From: SAR92 bacterium BACL16 MAG-120619-bin48
GTDB lineage: Bacteria > Pseudomonadota > Gammaproteobacteria > Pseudomonadales > Porticoccaceae
Assembly: GCA_001438605.1 (NCBI GenBank)
Contig: LIDE01000015.1
Span: 26,001-90,000 of the forward strand
DNA: 64,000 nucleotides
Direction: 5' to 3'
Shown here: piece by piece, positions 8,858-19,991 of the stretch
Position numbering within the stretch: position 1 is the first letter of the stretch
Layout of the letters: every line of letters begins with the position of its first letter
The notes under the pieces: model-generated
What the model saw: the letters and a program-made list of their open reading frames with translations, nothing else
Database searches by the model: none
What the model was told of the DNA's origin: nothing
Made by a program: the position numbers and the translations under genes

Positions 8858-9904
8858 CTATCCTCCCAGGACGTCCCGAACGGCGGCCAATACTTTTTCG
8901 ACGCTTGGAATGTAAGCATCTTCTAGTTCAGGGGCAAAAGGCACAGGTGTATGTGGTGCGGTCACCATGCGAATTGGCGCCTTCAAGCTGTAGAAGCCTC
9001 GTTCGGCGACAATGGCAGAGATGTCTGAGGCAAGACCGCAGCGTGGGTTGCCTTCGTCGACAATGACGAGGCGGCCGGTGACTTCAACGCTCTCTAGGAT
9101 GGCTTCATGATCCAGTGGAGACACGGTGCGCGGGTCGATAACATCGCAGCTAATGCCTTCTTTTGCGAGAATATCCGCCGCTTCGATGGCGCGTGTAACC
9201 ATGTTGGAAATAGCGACAATCGTCACGTCGGTGCCTTGGCGGGGGAATGCGGCTTCGCCAAACGGAATCGCGTACTGCTCGTCTGGCACTTCACAAGCGT
9301 TGTCATACATGATTTTGTGTTCGAGGAAAATAACTGGGTCGTCGTCGCGGATTGCCTGAACCATTAGTCCTTTTGCGTCATAGGCGTTGCTCGGCATCAC
9401 AACCTTAAGACCGGCGATGTGCGTCACAATAGAGTGCAGCATGCTTGAGTGCTGTGCTCCCGCGCGCCAGCCGCCGCCGACGGTACCGCGAATCACCATA
9501 GGTGTTTTCGATTTTCCGCCAAACATGTAGCGAAACTTGGCGGCTTGGTTAAAGATTTGATCGAAAGAGACGCCGATAAAGTCAAAAAACATCAATTCAG
9601 CGACAGGGCGCAGACCATTGTTGGCAGCACCTGCGGCGGCGCCGATAATGGCAGCCTCACTGATTGGCGTGTCGATGACTCGACCGCGGCCAAACTCAGG
9701 CTGCAGGCCTTTGGTAACGCCAAAAACGCCACCGTAAGCATCGTCTTGACCATTGCCACCAGCACCGCCGGAGACTTCTTCGCCAAGGATGATTACGGTT
9801 GGATCGCGGCGCATTTCTTCGCGCAGCGCGTCATTGATCGCTTCTCGATAAGTCTTAATGGAAGTCTTACCAGTGATAATTCTGTTATTGGAATGAGTAG
9901 TCAT
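8858..9904 (-). CDS. 2-oxoacid (acetoin/pyruvate-type) dehydrogenase E1 beta subunit
   Basis: ILGEEVSGGAGGNGQDDAYGGVFGVTKGL, IDTPISEAAIIGAAAGAA, RLVIVDEGNPRCG; start at MTTHSNNR. Confidence 0.93.
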   Translation of the reverse strand: MTTHSNNRIITGKTSIKTYREAINDALREEMRRDPTVIILGEEVSGGAGGNGQDDAYGGVFGVTKGLQPEFGRGRVIDTPISEAAIIGAAAGAANNGLRPVAELMFFDFIGVSFDQIFNQAAKFRYMFGGKSKTPMVIRGTVGGGWRAGAQHSSMLHSIVTHIAGLKVVMPSNAYDAKGLMVQAIRDDDPVIFLEHKIMYDNACEVPDEQYAIPFGEAAFPRQGTDVTIVAISNMVTRAIEAADILAKEGISCDVIDPRTVSPLDHEAILESVEVTGRLVIVDEGNPRCGLASDISAIVAERGFYSLKAPIRMVTAPHTPVPFAPELEDAYIPSVEKVLAAVRDVLGG

Positions 9905-9914
9905 TTCAGCGCCC

Positions 9915-10886
9915 TTAGTATGTGCAGTAGACGTCGGACATAAGGTCCGTAGCAGGATCGGGATGTGGTGCGGCGAGTGCGTCGGCAACGGCTTTTTCAA
10001 TATCAACCATTACTTCTTTGTCGATCGCATTCATATCCGCCGCTTTCAGCCAACCTTCGGCAATCACTCGGTCGCGGAATATCTTCAGACAGTCTTGGTT
10101 TTTACGCGCTAGCTTGACTTCATCTTTGCCGCGGTAGAGTTGCGGGTCACCAATAAAGTGTCCATCGAAACGCACACACATGGCTTCGATTGCCGTTGGG
10201 CCCTCGCCATTGCGAGCGCGTTCTGTCGCAATCTTTAGCGCTTCATAGGTGGCGAAGAAATCCGTGCCATCAACGCACTCAGCAGGCATACCGAAGCCAG
10301 CGTTGCGCACAGTGAGGCTTTCACAGCCAAGGCCGTAGTTAGCCGCCGTTCCTTCAGCGTAACCGTTGTTTTCATAGACAAAAACGTGCGGTAACTTGAG
10401 TACCACAGCCAAGTTCATCGCTTCGAAAACGGTGCCTTGGTTAGCGCTACCATCGCCATTGAATGAGAGGGCAATGTTCTTTGTGCCGAGCGTCTTCGCA
10501 GCTAGAGCTGCGCCATTCACAAGTGGTGGGCCACCACCAACGATCGCATTGGCGCCGAGCATGCCTTTGTCGATGTCAGCAATGTGCATGGAGCCACCTT
10601 TGCCCTTACACAGGCCAGTGGATCTACCCATAATTTCTTTCATCATCCCGCCAACATCGCAACCTTTTGCAATGCAGTGGCCGTGGCCGCGGTGAGTACT
10701 GCCGATAATATCTTTGTCGCTTAGGTCGATACAGGCAGCAACAGCGATGGCTTCTTGACCGTTGGATACGTGCGTAAATCCAGGAACATTACCACCTTCG
10801 AATTCTTTGACGCAGCGCTCTTCGAATTCGCGGATGGTTTTCATAGAGCGGTAGGCTCTGAGGAGGAAGTCAGTTTGGTACGGCAT
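9915..10886 (-). CDS. 2-oxoacid (acetoin/pyruvate-type) dehydrogenase E1 alpha subunit
   Basis: THRGHGHCIAKG, GKGGSMHIAD, ThDP motif GDGSANQGTVFEAMNLAVVLKLPHVFVYENN. Confidence 0.94.
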   Translation of the reverse strand: MPYQTDFLLRAYRSMKTIREFEERCVKEFEGGNVPGFTHVSNGQEAIAVAACIDLSDKDIIGSTHRGHGHCIAKGCDVGGMMKEIMGRSTGLCKGKGGSMHIADIDKGMLGANAIVGGGPPLVNGAALAAKTLGTKNIALSFNGDGSANQGTVFEAMNLAVVLKLPHVFVYENNGYAEGTAANYGLGCESLTVRNAGFGMPAECVDGTDFFATYEALKIATERARNGEGPTAIEAMCVRFDGHFIGDPQLYRGKDEVKLARKNQDCLKIFRDRVIAEGWLKAADMNAIDKEVMVDIEKAVADALAAPHPDPATDLMSDVYCTY

Positions 10887-11033
10887 GGAGGTGCCCCTTT
10901 TTTATGTTTAATATTAGGCTGTCCAAACTATACAACGTCCTAAAAAATAAAACAAACAAACAAGATGGTTTTAGCGAATTGGGCAAGGCTAATTGAGGAA
11001 ACTCGGGTGGGAGGGTTTGGTCAAGGCACATAA

Positions 11034-11069
11034 AAAAGCGATCAACCACTGTTGCGGTCGATCGCTTTT
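11034..11069 (-). terminator. Rho-independent terminator (minus strand) between ferredoxin gene and E1 alpha
   Basis: Perfect 10-bp inverted repeat AAAAGCGATC...GATCGCTTTT with T-run on the minus strand. Confidence 0.7.
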
Positions 11070-11139
11070 ATTCGGGTGACTGACGCAGTGGCCAGTGGCG
11101 GGGTTAAGATTGCTCGCGGGTAACACTCAATCGAGCTAC

Positions 11140-11187
11140 GTTAAAGCTGAGGGCTGTTAAAACTGGGAGCCGTTAAAACTGGGAGAC
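11140..11187. repeat. 3 x 16 bp tandem micro-repeat spanning the stop codon of the ferredoxin gene
   Basis: gttaaagctgagggct / gttaaaactgggagcc / gttaaaactgggagac, adjacent 16-bp units. Confidence 0.85.
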
Positions 11188-11493
11188 AGGCAAATGAACG
11201 ACCAGTCCGTCGAGCGCCTCTGTCATTCTGATCTGGCAGGATAAGCGGCTGTTGTCTTTTGGCTCACTGACACAGGTCAGCAAGTCTTTTTCCATCTCAC
11301 TGGCAGGCGTTATTTTGTCCACCCAACTTTCATCAATATAACAGTGGCATGTAGCGCAGCTGCACGAGCCACCGCATTCCGCCAGAATACCGTCGATCAT
11401 ATTGTCTACAGCGCCTTGCATAAGGCTGCTGCCGGCATCGAGATTGACTTCATGGCTGTTGCCGTTGGCTTGAACATAAGTGACTGTGGGCAT
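11173..11493 (-). CDS. [2Fe-2S] ferredoxin (adrenodoxin/putidaredoxin type)
   Basis: CGGSCSCATCHCYID ... LLTC cluster ligands, LSCQIRMTEALDGLVVHLP C-terminus. Confidence 0.93.
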   Translation of the reverse strand: MPTVTYVQANGNSHEVNLDAGSSLMQGAVDNMIDGILAECGGSCSCATCHCYIDESWVDKITPASEMEKDLLTCVSEPKDNSRLSCQIRMTEALDGLVVHLPVSQF

Positions 11494-11556
11494 AGGTGAA
11501 CTCCGCGAAAAATATATAGTATTAAAGTCGTTTTAAAAGTGTAAGAAGGGTTTTGT

Positions 11557-12786
11557 TTAGCTTACCAGTAATGTCTTCAAAGGCACATTATCGTCGGCGA
11601 GTTTGTTCATATCCAGCGGACTATTCTGCACGATTAACCGCTTGCCGAGCATGAAATCTTGCGGGCGATTTACCGCGTCCACTGCTAACAGTTTGCCTTC
11701 GTTGACATAGAAGGCGGCAAAACTTCGACTGCCGTTGATATCCCCGCGAATAACCACATCGGTGTAGCCTTGAGAGAGACCGGCAATTTGCAGTTTTAGA
11801 TCATACTGGTCAGACCAAAACCACGGTAGGGCGGAATAGGGATTGAGGTTTCCGCACAGGGTAGCTGCTGCAACGGAGGCTTGGTCGGAGGCATTTTGGA
11901 CAGACTCAAGACGCAGGTGTCGCTGGTAAATTGGGTTGAAGTGGGAGGTGCAATCGCCTGCCGCTAGAATATCGTGGTCACTGGTTCTGGCAAACTCATC
12001 GACCACAATGCCGTTATCGACTTGCAGTCCCGCGCTCTCTGCCAACGCGGTATTTGGAATAACACCAACGCCAATAATAACGATGTCGGCAGGATATTCT
12101 GCGCCATTTTGACAGATAACCGCTTCTGCGCGTTTTTCGCCGGAAATACTCACGGCCTGTACGTCGCTAATAATGTTAACGCCCTCTTCAGCGTGAACGC
12201 GCGCATAAAAAGCGGCAACCTCAGGAGCCGTAACACGCTGTAATATTCGCGGCATCGCTTCTAACACGGTAACCTGCATGCCGAGCTTGCGCAGTGCTGA
12301 GGCCGTTTCCAAGCCGATGTAACCGCCGCCAATAATCACCGCGCGTTTGTTGGCGCCAGTGGACTGCTTGATTTGTTGCGCATCGTGCATGTCGCGAAGA
12401 TAAAACACGCCCGCTAGATCAACACCGGGAATGGCAATACGGCGCACGCGCGCTCCCGTGGTTAAAACAAGTTTGTCGTAATTGAGCGTCTCGCCATCAT
12501 CAAGGGTTAATCTCTTGTTGGCGCGATCGATGGACGTCGCGCTCACGCCCATCGTGATGCGAATATTGGCTTTCTGATAGGCCGCTGCAGGGCGAATCAT
12601 AATGCTTTCTAAATTCTTTGCGCCGGTCAGGAAGTCTTTCGATAACGGCGGGCGGTGGTAGGGCAAAAAGTACTCATTGCTAATCATATTAATAGCGCCA
12701 GTCCAACCCTGCTGGCGCAGCGCTGGGGCTAATTGAGCGGCAGCGTGACTTGCGCCGACAATAATGCACCTGGATGTGGATTCCAT
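11557..12786 (-). CDS. FAD-dependent ferredoxin reductase (putidaredoxin reductase-like)
   Basis: IVGASHAAAQLAPALRQQGW FAD motif, VIIGGGYIGLETASALRKLG NAD motif, ILAAGDCTSH. Confidence 0.92.
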   Translation of the reverse strand: MESTSRCIIVGASHAAAQLAPALRQQGWTGAINMISNEYFLPYHRPPLSKDFLTGAKNLESIMIRPAAAYQKANIRITMGVSATSIDRANKRLTLDDGETLNYDKLVLTTGARVRRIAIPGVDLAGVFYLRDMHDAQQIKQSTGANKRAVIIGGGYIGLETASALRKLGMQVTVLEAMPRILQRVTAPEVAAFYARVHAEEGVNIISDVQAVSISGEKRAEAVICQNGAEYPADIVIIGVGVIPNTALAESAGLQVDNGIVVDEFARTSDHDILAAGDCTSHFNPIYQRHLRLESVQNASDQASVAAATLCGNLNPYSALPWFWSDQYDLKLQIAGLSQGYTDVVIRGDINGSRSFAAFYVNEGKLLAVDAVNRPQDFMLGKRLIVQNSPLDMNKLADDNVPLKTLLVS

Positions 12787-12935
12787 GAGAGAGATTTCCT
12801 CGACTGATTTAGGGTAACTATACAGCCTTTAAATAAAAACAAACAGTCCGGTTTTATCATAAAAAAGTGTCTTTTGGGTGGGTGCGAGCTTACCCAAATA
12901 GCGACGAAAGCAGTTTTTTTGGCGTGCTGTGGTGC

Positions 12936-13928
12936 TTACAAATACTCCTTTAAATCACGCTTACAGTATTCTCTGGGCGTTAGTCCAGTCCAGTGTTTGA
13001 AGGCGCGGGTAAACGATCGCGGCTCTTTAAACCCAACAATTTCAGAGACTTTTTCAACAGAGAGTCGCTCGTTGACCAATTTGCTAATCGCCACTTCGCG
13101 CCGCATATTGTCTTTAATTTTTTGATAACTCGTGGCGCTTTCTTTGAGGCGACGATGAAGGGTTTGCGGGCTGATGCCGAGCTCATCGGCGAGGTGTTGA
13201 ATGGGCGCAAAGATTAGCTGGTTGGGATCGCGCTGGGTAATAATTCGTTCAATTTGCGCTTCGAGTGTGCTGTCTGAGCCGGGTATGGTCATCACGTCGG
13301 CGGGCGCTTTGGCAACAAACTGACGCAGTTCCTGAGCTGACCGCAGCAGAGGCTTATCGAGATACTTCTCATCAAAAATCAGCCGGTTAGCGCTGCTGTT
13401 GAATTGCAGATGTGCAGGAAACATGACCTGCAATTCAGTCTTGTGCGTGGGCGAGCGAAACGTGAAGTGGGTCTCCTTGAGGCGGATCGGTTCGCCGATA
13501 TACCAACTGGGAAAGCGGTGCCAAATCACCAGCCAAAACTCTGCCATAAAATGCTGCGGGTCTAGTTCGGGTTTATGCATAGTGAAGCTAAACACAGCGT
13601 TACCCCTTGAGCGACTCAGGCGTATCGGAATATCGCTGCTAATTAAGTTGTAAAAATTGATCGCTCTTTCAAGTAACTCGCCGAGGGTTTTACAGCGGCT
13701 GACAAGCTCGGCCATGGTGGCAAAAATACCCACTTTGCAGTTGCTTTGGGTAAAGCCCATAAACTCATCGTCGAGAGTCTCTTGCACAGTTTTGAACAGT
13801 CGAGCGACTTGGTCGGTGTGTATACGCTGCCCCGCTTTATCGAGCAGGCTGGGGTTGATGCCCGCCCGCTCCAGTAGCGGTTGCTGTGGCAACGCTCGCT
13901 CGCGAATACCGTGCATACAGGCGATCAC
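12936..13928 (-). CDS. AraC family transcriptional regulator
   Basis: C-terminal HTH: LADELGISPQTLHRRLKESATSYQKIKDNMRREVAISKLVNERLSVEKVSEIVGFKEPRSFTRAFKHWTGLTPREY. Confidence 0.93.
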   Translation of the reverse strand: MIACMHGIRERALPQQPLLERAGINPSLLDKAGQRIHTDQVARLFKTVQETLDDEFMGFTQSNCKVGIFATMAELVSRCKTLGELLERAINFYNLISSDIPIRLSRSRGNAVFSFTMHKPELDPQHFMAEFWLVIWHRFPSWYIGEPIRLKETHFTFRSPTHKTELQVMFPAHLQFNSSANRLIFDEKYLDKPLLRSAQELRQFVAKAPADVMTIPGSDSTLEAQIERIITQRDPNQLIFAPIQHLADELGISPQTLHRRLKESATSYQKIKDNMRREVAISKLVNERLSVEKVSEIVGFKEPRSFTRAFKHWTGLTPREYCKRDLKEYL

Positions 13929-14174
13929 ATGATGTTGGCAGATTGTGGCGATGGCTATTCTCGCGTCAGTAGGTATATAAATTGTGAGTTTGAGCGCGAT
14001 TTATACCATATTAATGGGAATAGGGTGGAGATAATTGGCAAATAATGTGAGTTTTGCTGTTGTAAATAGACCTTCTATTCAACTGTTGAGTGCGGCATAG
14101 TGATCGCCAGTAAAATGCCCGCCGTGGTATTTTGACCACTTTATAAAAAGTACACAGAGCTAGGTGAATAGCGT

Positions 14175-16310
14175 ATGACGGATAAACACAATCCAACAAT
14201 CACAGACTGGGAAGCGCTGGCGGTAAAAGAGCGGAAAGGACGGCCCGTCGATGACATGGTTTGGCAAACCCCCGAAGGCATTAACGTTAAGCCGCTCTAC
14301 ACGGCTGCCGACGTTGAGGGTCTCGCTCATCTAGATAATCTGCCTGGGTTTGCGCCGTTCAAGCGCGGCCCGAAAGCGACCATGTACGCAGGCCGCCCAT
14401 GGACCGTTCGCCAGTACGCAGGCTTTTCAACCGCAACAGAATCCAATGCTTTTTATCGCCGCAATTTAGCCGCGGGACAGCAGGGGTTGTCCGTGGCGTT
14501 TGACTTGGCCACGCACCGCGGTTATGACTCAGACCATCCTCGTGTTGAGGGTGATGTTGGCAAAGCCGGCGTGGCAATTGACTCGGTTGAAGATATGAAA
14601 ATTCTCTTCGACAGCATCCCCCTCGATCAAGTGTCAGTGTCGATGACCATGAATGGCGCCGTGTTACCCATTATGGCGAGCTATATTGTCGCTGCCGAAG
14701 AGCAGGGCGTGGCGCCAGAGCAGTTAGCAGGAACGCTGCAGAACGACATTCTGAAAGAGTTTATGGTGCGCAATACGTACATTTACCCACCAGAACCCTC
14801 CATGCGCATTGTTGCCGATATTATTGGTTACACCGCCACAAATATGCCCAAATTCAACTCCATCTCCATCTCTGGGTACCACATGCAGGAAGCCGGTGCG
14901 ACTAATGTCCAAGAGTTGGCCTACACCATTGCTGATGGCATTGAATACGTGCGCACGGCCATCAACAGCGGTCTAGATGTTGATAAATTTGCGCCTCGGT
15001 TGTCGTTCTTCTTCGCCATTGGCATGAATTTCTTTATGGAGATCGCCAAGTTGCGCGCGGCGCGTATTCTGTGGTCGACCCTGATGGCTGAAAAGTTTTC
15101 GCCAAAAGATCCCAGCTCTCTTATGCTGCGCACCCACTGTCAGACCTCCGGTGTCAGCCTGACCAGTAAAGATCCCTACAACAATATTATGCGCACCACC
15201 ATCGAAGCGATGTCCGCAGTGTTAGGCGGAACTCAGTCGCTGCACACTAATGCTTTCGATGAAGCATTAGGCTTGCCCACTGAATTTGCCGCGCGTATTG
15301 CCCGCAATACCCAGTTGGTTATTCAGGAGGAAGCGGGGGTGACCAACGTGGTCGATCCTTTGGCGGGCTCCTACTATATCGAAAGTCTCACCGCTGAATT
15401 GGTCGAGGCGGCCATGCTGCTGATCAATGAAGTTGAAGAGATGGGCGGTATGACCAAGGCGGTCGAGACCGGCTTGCCGAAACTGCGTATCGAAGAGGCC
15501 GCCGCATTGCAGCAGGCCCGTGTCGATCGTGCCGAGCAAGTGATTGTTGGCGTCAACAAGTACCAGTTGGCGGAAGAGCCCGATATCGATGTACTCGATA
15601 TCGATAACAGCGCTGTGCGCGATTCACAAATTGCACGTTTGCACAGGCTGCGTGCCGAGCGCGATGCTGCAGTGTGTCAGCAGGCCCTAGACGCACTCAC
15701 TGCCTCGGCAAAAAGTGGCCAAGGAAATCTCCTTGAGCTGGCGATTGCCGCTGCCAGAGCCCGCGCTACCGTGGGCGAGATAAGCGATGCCCTTGAGCAA
15801 GTTTGGGGACGCCACCGCGCCCAGACACGTTCAATTAGCGGTGTCTACGGGTCTGCCTATGAGGGCGATGAGGACTTTATGAATATTATGAAAAAAGTGG
15901 AAGAATTTGCGCAAACCCATGGCCGCCGCCCGCGCATGCTGGTGGTGAAGATGGGTCAAGATGGCCACGATCGCGGCGCTAAAGTGATTGCCACGGCCTT
16001 TGCCGATCTCGGCTTTGATGTGGATGTGGGGCCGATGTTCCAAACGCCCGAGGAGGCCGCGCGCCAAGCGATTGAGAACGATGTTCACATTGTCGGCGTC
16101 TCGTCTCAAGCCGCAGGCCATAAAACCCTGGTGCCGAAAATGATCGAATCTCTGAAAGCGCAGGGTGCCGGTGAAATTATTGTTATCTGTGGCGGTGTAA
16201 TACCGCCAAAAGATTACCCAGCGTTAAGAGCAGCGGGTGTGGCGGCCATTTTTGGCCCTGGCACCAATATCCCACAGGCCGCTGAAGAAGTATTGGACCT
16301 GGTTAAATAG
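14175..16310 (+). CDS. scpA: Methylmalonyl-CoA mutase, fused substrate and B12-binding domains
   Basis: [31 protein letters not shown]12 motif [18 protein letters not shown]. Confidence 0.95.
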   Translation: MTDKHNPTITDWEALAVKERKGRPVDDMVWQTPEGINVKPLYTAADVEGLAHLDNLPGFAPFKRGPKATMYAGRPWTVRQYAGFSTATESNAFYRRNLAAGQQGLSVAFDLATHRGYDSDHPRVEGDVGKAGVAIDSVEDMKILFDSIPLDQVSVSMTMNGAVLPIMASYIVAAEEQGVAPEQLAGTLQNDILKEFMVRNTYIYPPEPSMRIVADIIGYTATNMPKFNSISISGYHMQEAGATNVQELAYTIADGIEYVRTAINSGLDVDKFAPRLSFFFAIGMNFFMEIAKLRAARILWSTLMAEKFSPKDPSSLMLRTHCQTSGVSLTSKDPYNNIMRTTIEAMSAVLGGTQSLHTNAFDEALGLPTEFAARIARNTQLVIQEEAGVTNVVDPLAGSYYIESLTAELVEAAMLLINEVEEMGGMTKAVETGLPKLRIEEAAALQQARVDRAEQVIVGVNKYQLAEEPDIDVLDIDNSAVRDSQIARLHRLRAERDAAVCQQALDALTASAKSGQGNLLELAIAAARARATVGEISDALEQVWGRHRAQTRSISGVYGSAYEGDEDFMNIMKKVEEFAQTHGRRPRMLVVKMGQDGHDRGAKVIATAFADLGFDVDVGPMFQTPEEAARQAIENDVHIVGVSSQAAGHKTLVPKMIESLKAQGAGEIIVICGGVIPPKDYPALRAAGVAAIFGPGTNIPQAAEEVLDLVK

Positions 16311-16337
16311 CCCCGGTCGTATAACAAGGAAAATAAA

Positions 16338-17870
16338 ATGCACGAAATTCTTAAAGAACTTGAAGAAAAAAGACAGTTAGCGCGTCTCGGCGGTGGGCAA
16401 AAACGCATTGATGCCCAGCATGCGAAAGGCAAGCTGACTGCCCGCGAACGACTTGAGCTGCTGCTTGATAACAACAGTTTTGAAGAGTGGGACATGTTTG
16501 TCGAGCACCGCTGCAGCGACTTTGATATGGACCAACAGCATGTGCCTGGCGACGGTGTGATTATTGGTTATGGCACGATTAACGGCCGATTGGTATTTGT
16601 CTTTAGTCAAGATTTTACGGTTTTTGGCGGTTCATTATCGGAAGCCCATGCGGAAAAAATCTGCAAATTAATGGATCAGGCGATGAAAGTAGGTGCGCCA
16701 GTGATCGGCCTCAACGACTCCGGTGGTGCTCGTATACAAGAGGGCGTCGCCTCACTGGGCGGCTATGCTGAAGTGTTCCAGCGCAATGTGATGGCTTCCG
16801 GTGTTATTCCGCAGATATCAATGGTGATGGGTCCCTGCGCCGGCGGTGCAGTCTATTCTCCGGCGATCACAGACTTTATTTTTATGGTTCAAGACAGCTC
16901 TTACATGTTTGTCACCGGCCCCGACGTGGTGAAAACAGTGACTCACGAGAACGTCACCGCCGAGCAGCTCGGTGGGGCGCTGACCCACTCAAGCAAATCT
17001 GGCGTGGCCGATCTGGCGTTTGAGAATGACGTTGATGCGCTGGCGAAGGTGCGTCACTTTTTCAATTATCTGCCGGCCAATAACCGTGAAAAACCTCCGG
17101 TATGGCCAACGGAAGATCCCGCTGATCGCATTGAAATGTCTCTGGATACGATTATCCCCAACGACCCCAACAAACCCTACGACATGAAAGAAGTCATTCT
17201 TAAAGTTGCTGATGAAGGGGCATTTTTTGAGACTCAGGTAAATTACGCGAAGAATATTATTACTGGGTTTATCCGCATCGAGGGTTCCACCGTCGGCGTG
17301 GTTGCCAACCAGCCCATGGTACTCGCCGGTTGTCTGGATATTGATGCGTCGAAGAAAGCTGCGCGTTTTATTCGTTTTTGCGATGCCTTCAATATCCCCG
17401 TTTTAACCTTTGTGGATGTCCCCGGCTTTATGCCCGGCACCAGTCAGGAATACGGAGGCATTATCAAACATGGTGCCAAACTTCTGTACGCCTACGCCGA
17501 ATGCACCGTGCCGAAAGTGACTGTGATTACCCGCAAAGCCTACGGTGGTGCCTACGATGTGATGTCATCCAAGCATCTGCGCGGCGATGTCAATCTTGCC
17601 TGGCCAACGGCAGAGATCGCCGTGATGGGGCCGAAAGGCGCAGTGGAGATTATCTTCCGCAGTGATATTGGTGATGCGGCAAAGATCGCCGCGCGCACCG
17701 AAGAGTATCGCAAGAAATTTGCCAACCCCTTTATTGCCGGAAAGCGTGGTTATATTGACGATGTCATTATGCCCCACAGCACCCGCAAGCGCGTGGCTCG
17801 ATCACTGGCGATGTTGCGCACAAAAAGTGTGGAAAATCCTTGGCGTAAACACGGCAACATTCCTCTTTAG
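16338..17870 (+). CDS. pccB: Acyl-CoA (propionyl-CoA) carboxylase beta subunit
   Basis: [56 protein letters not shown]. Confidence 0.93.
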   Translation: MHEILKELEEKRQLARLGGGQKRIDAQHAKGKLTARERLELLLDNNSFEEWDMFVEHRCSDFDMDQQHVPGDGVIIGYGTINGRLVFVFSQDFTVFGGSLSEAHAEKICKLMDQAMKVGAPVIGLNDSGGARIQEGVASLGGYAEVFQRNVMASGVIPQISMVMGPCAGGAVYSPAITDFIFMVQDSSYMFVTGPDVVKTVTHENVTAEQLGGALTHSSKSGVADLAFENDVDALAKVRHFFNYLPANNREKPPVWPTEDPADRIEMSLDTIIPNDPNKPYDMKEVILKVADEGAFFETQVNYAKNIITGFIRIEGSTVGVVANQPMVLAGCLDIDASKKAARFIRFCDAFNIPVLTFVDVPGFMPGTSQEYGGIIKHGAKLLYAYAECTVPKVTVITRKAYGGAYDVMSSKHLRGDVNLAWPTAEIAVMGPKGAVEIIFRSDIGDAAKIAARTEEYRKKFANPFIAGKRGYIDDVIMPHSTRKRVARSLAMLRTKSVENPWRKHGNIPL

Positions 17871-17908
17871 AAAAAAAATAGACGAAAAATTTTACGGACA
17901 ATATCGCT

Positions 17909-19903
17909 ATGTTGAAAAAAATTCTTGTGGCCAACCGCGGTGAGATCGCCTGCCGTGTTTTTGCCACCGCAAAAAAAATGGGCATCGCCACCGTTGCTGT
18001 CTACTCCGACGCCGATCGCGATGCACTGCATGTGCAGATGGCCGATGAAGCTGTCTATATAGGTCCAGCGGCTTCCAGCGCCAGCTATCTGGTGATCGAT
18101 AAAATTATCCAAGCCTGCCTCGATAGCGGCGCCGATGCCGTCCATCCGGGCTACGGTTTTCTCTCCGAAAACAGCCAGTTCCGCGATGCGCTCGACCGTG
18201 CCGGGATCACTTTTATTGGCCCGGGCAAAAAAGCGATTGAATCGATGGGTGACAAGATCACCTCAAAATTAATTGCTGAAAAAGCTGGCGTCAACACCAT
18301 TCCAGGTTATACCGATGTTGTGCGCGATGCCGATCACGCCGTTGAAATCAGTGCCGGTATTGGCTATCCGGTGATGCTGAAAGCTTCTGCCGGTGGCGGT
18401 GGTAAAGGTATGCGCGTGGCGATGAATGAAGAGGAGTGTCGAGATGGTTTTGAGCGCGCCACCAACGAGGCGCGTTCGAGTTTTGGCGATACGCGTATCT
18501 TTATTGAAAAGTATATCCAGCAGCCTCGCCATATTGAAATTCAAGTGATGGCCGACAGTCACGGCAATGTCATCTACCTTGGCGAGCGCGAGTGCTCGAT
18601 TCAGCGCCGCCACCAAAAGGTGATTGAGGAGGCGCCGTCACCCTTCTTGGACGAGACTACCCGTCGGTTGATGGGCGAGCAGAGTTGTGCGCTGGCGCGC
18701 GCGGTTGACTATCAGTCTGCCGGTACCGTTGAGTTTATTGCCGATGCGGATATGAACTTTTATTTCTTAGAGATGAATACGCGCCTGCAAGTGGAGCACC
18801 CCGTCACCGAGTTGGTGACAGGTCAAGATTTGGTCGAACTGATGATTCGAGTTGCCGCGGGCGAAAAACTGCCGCTGTCGCAAGAGGACGTCACCTTGAC
18901 CGGTTGGGCGATGGAGTCTCGGGTATACGCTGAAGATCCATTCCGCAATTTTATGCCATCGACTGGACGTCTGGTGCGTTATGCCGAGCCTCAGGGTGAA
19001 GGTGTGCGCGTCGATAGTGGCGTCTATGAGGGCGGCGAAGTGTCGATGTTTTACGATCCTATGATCGCCAAATTAATTACCTACGGCGACAACCGACTGC
19101 AAGCGATTGACCGCATGGTTGACGCGCTGGATCACTATTACATTCGCGGCGTGAACCACAATATTAGCTTTCTTAATGCGCTGATGGTGCATCCACGTTT
19201 TGTTGATGGCCGCTTGACCACTAACTTTATTGCCGACGAGTTCCCCGAGGGCTTTAACGCCGATCTTGTTGTTCAAGATGACCCTGCGGTGGCCTTAGTT
19301 GTGGTGGGTGCTGTTCATCAATTGTACGAAGAGCGCGCCAGTTTGCTGTCCAATCAGCTGGAGGGGCATGAACATGTTGCGGCCACTGAGTGGGTTGTCG
19401 TGGTGGGCGAACATCAATCCGCGGTCAGTGTAGAGCTTACTGACAGTGGTTATTTGGTCAGCCTTGACCACCCGAGCGGTTCGTCTGACTACCAGGTTGA
19501 AACTGATTGGTGTCTCGGAGAGCCTCTGTTTGAGGCAACGATCAACGGCAAATCGGTCTGCGTGCAAGTCGAGACAACCCAAGCGGGTTATCGACTGTTC
19601 TACCGCGGCGCAGAGATTAATGCCCGTGTGCTCTCACCTCGCGCGGCCAAACTCGTGGCCCATATGCTGATTAAAGAGCCGGCGGATATGTCGAAATTTT
19701 TACTTTCGCCAATGCCTGGGCTATTGGTCAAACTGGCCGTTGCCGTGGGACAGGAAGTAAAAGAGGGCGAAGAGCTTGCGGTTGTCGAGGCGATGAAAAT
19801 GGAGAATAGCCTGCGCGCTACCCAAGATGGTATTGTTGCAAGCATCTCGGCGGTCGAGGGCAAAAGCCTCATGGTGGACGAGGTGATTCTCGAATTCGAA
19901 TAA
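17909..19903 (+). CDS. pccA: Acyl-CoA (propionyl-CoA) carboxylase alpha subunit with biotin carboxylase and BCCP domains
   Basis: KILVANRGEIACRV, ATP-grasp KASAGGGGKGMRVA, biotinyl VVEAMKMENSL. Confidence 0.94.
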   Translation: MLKKILVANRGEIACRVFATAKKMGIATVAVYSDADRDALHVQMADEAVYIGPAASSASYLVIDKIIQACLDSGADAVHPGYGFLSENSQFRDALDRAGITFIGPGKKAIESMGDKITSKLIAEKAGVNTIPGYTDVVRDADHAVEISAGIGYPVMLKASAGGGGKGMRVAMNEEECRDGFERATNEARSSFGDTRIFIEKYIQQPRHIEIQVMADSHGNVIYLGERECSIQRRHQKVIEEAPSPFLDETTRRLMGEQSCALARAVDYQSAGTVEFIADADMNFYFLEMNTRLQVEHPVTELVTGQDLVELMIRVAAGEKLPLSQEDVTLTGWAMESRVYAEDPFRNFMPSTGRLVRYAEPQGEGVRVDSGVYEGGEVSMFYDPMIAKLITYGDNRLQAIDRMVDALDHYYIRGVNHNISFLNALMVHPRFVDGRLTTNFIADEFPEGFNADLVVQDDPAVALVVVGAVHQLYEERASLLSNQLEGHEHVAATEWVVVVGEHQSAVSVELTDSGYLVSLDHPSGSSDYQVETDWCLGEPLFEATINGKSVCVQVETTQAGYRLFYRGAEINARVLSPRAAKLVAHMLIKEPADMSKFLLSPMPGLLVKLAVAVGQEVKEGEELAVVEAMKMENSLRATQDGIVASISAVEGKSLMVDEVILEFE

Positions 19904-19991
19904 GGAGCGGACTTGGCTAGCAACAGAGTTCGCCTCGATTGCGCATTCTCGTCGTGCCAAGATTCAAACAGCGTTTACTCAGGAGAGTTAG

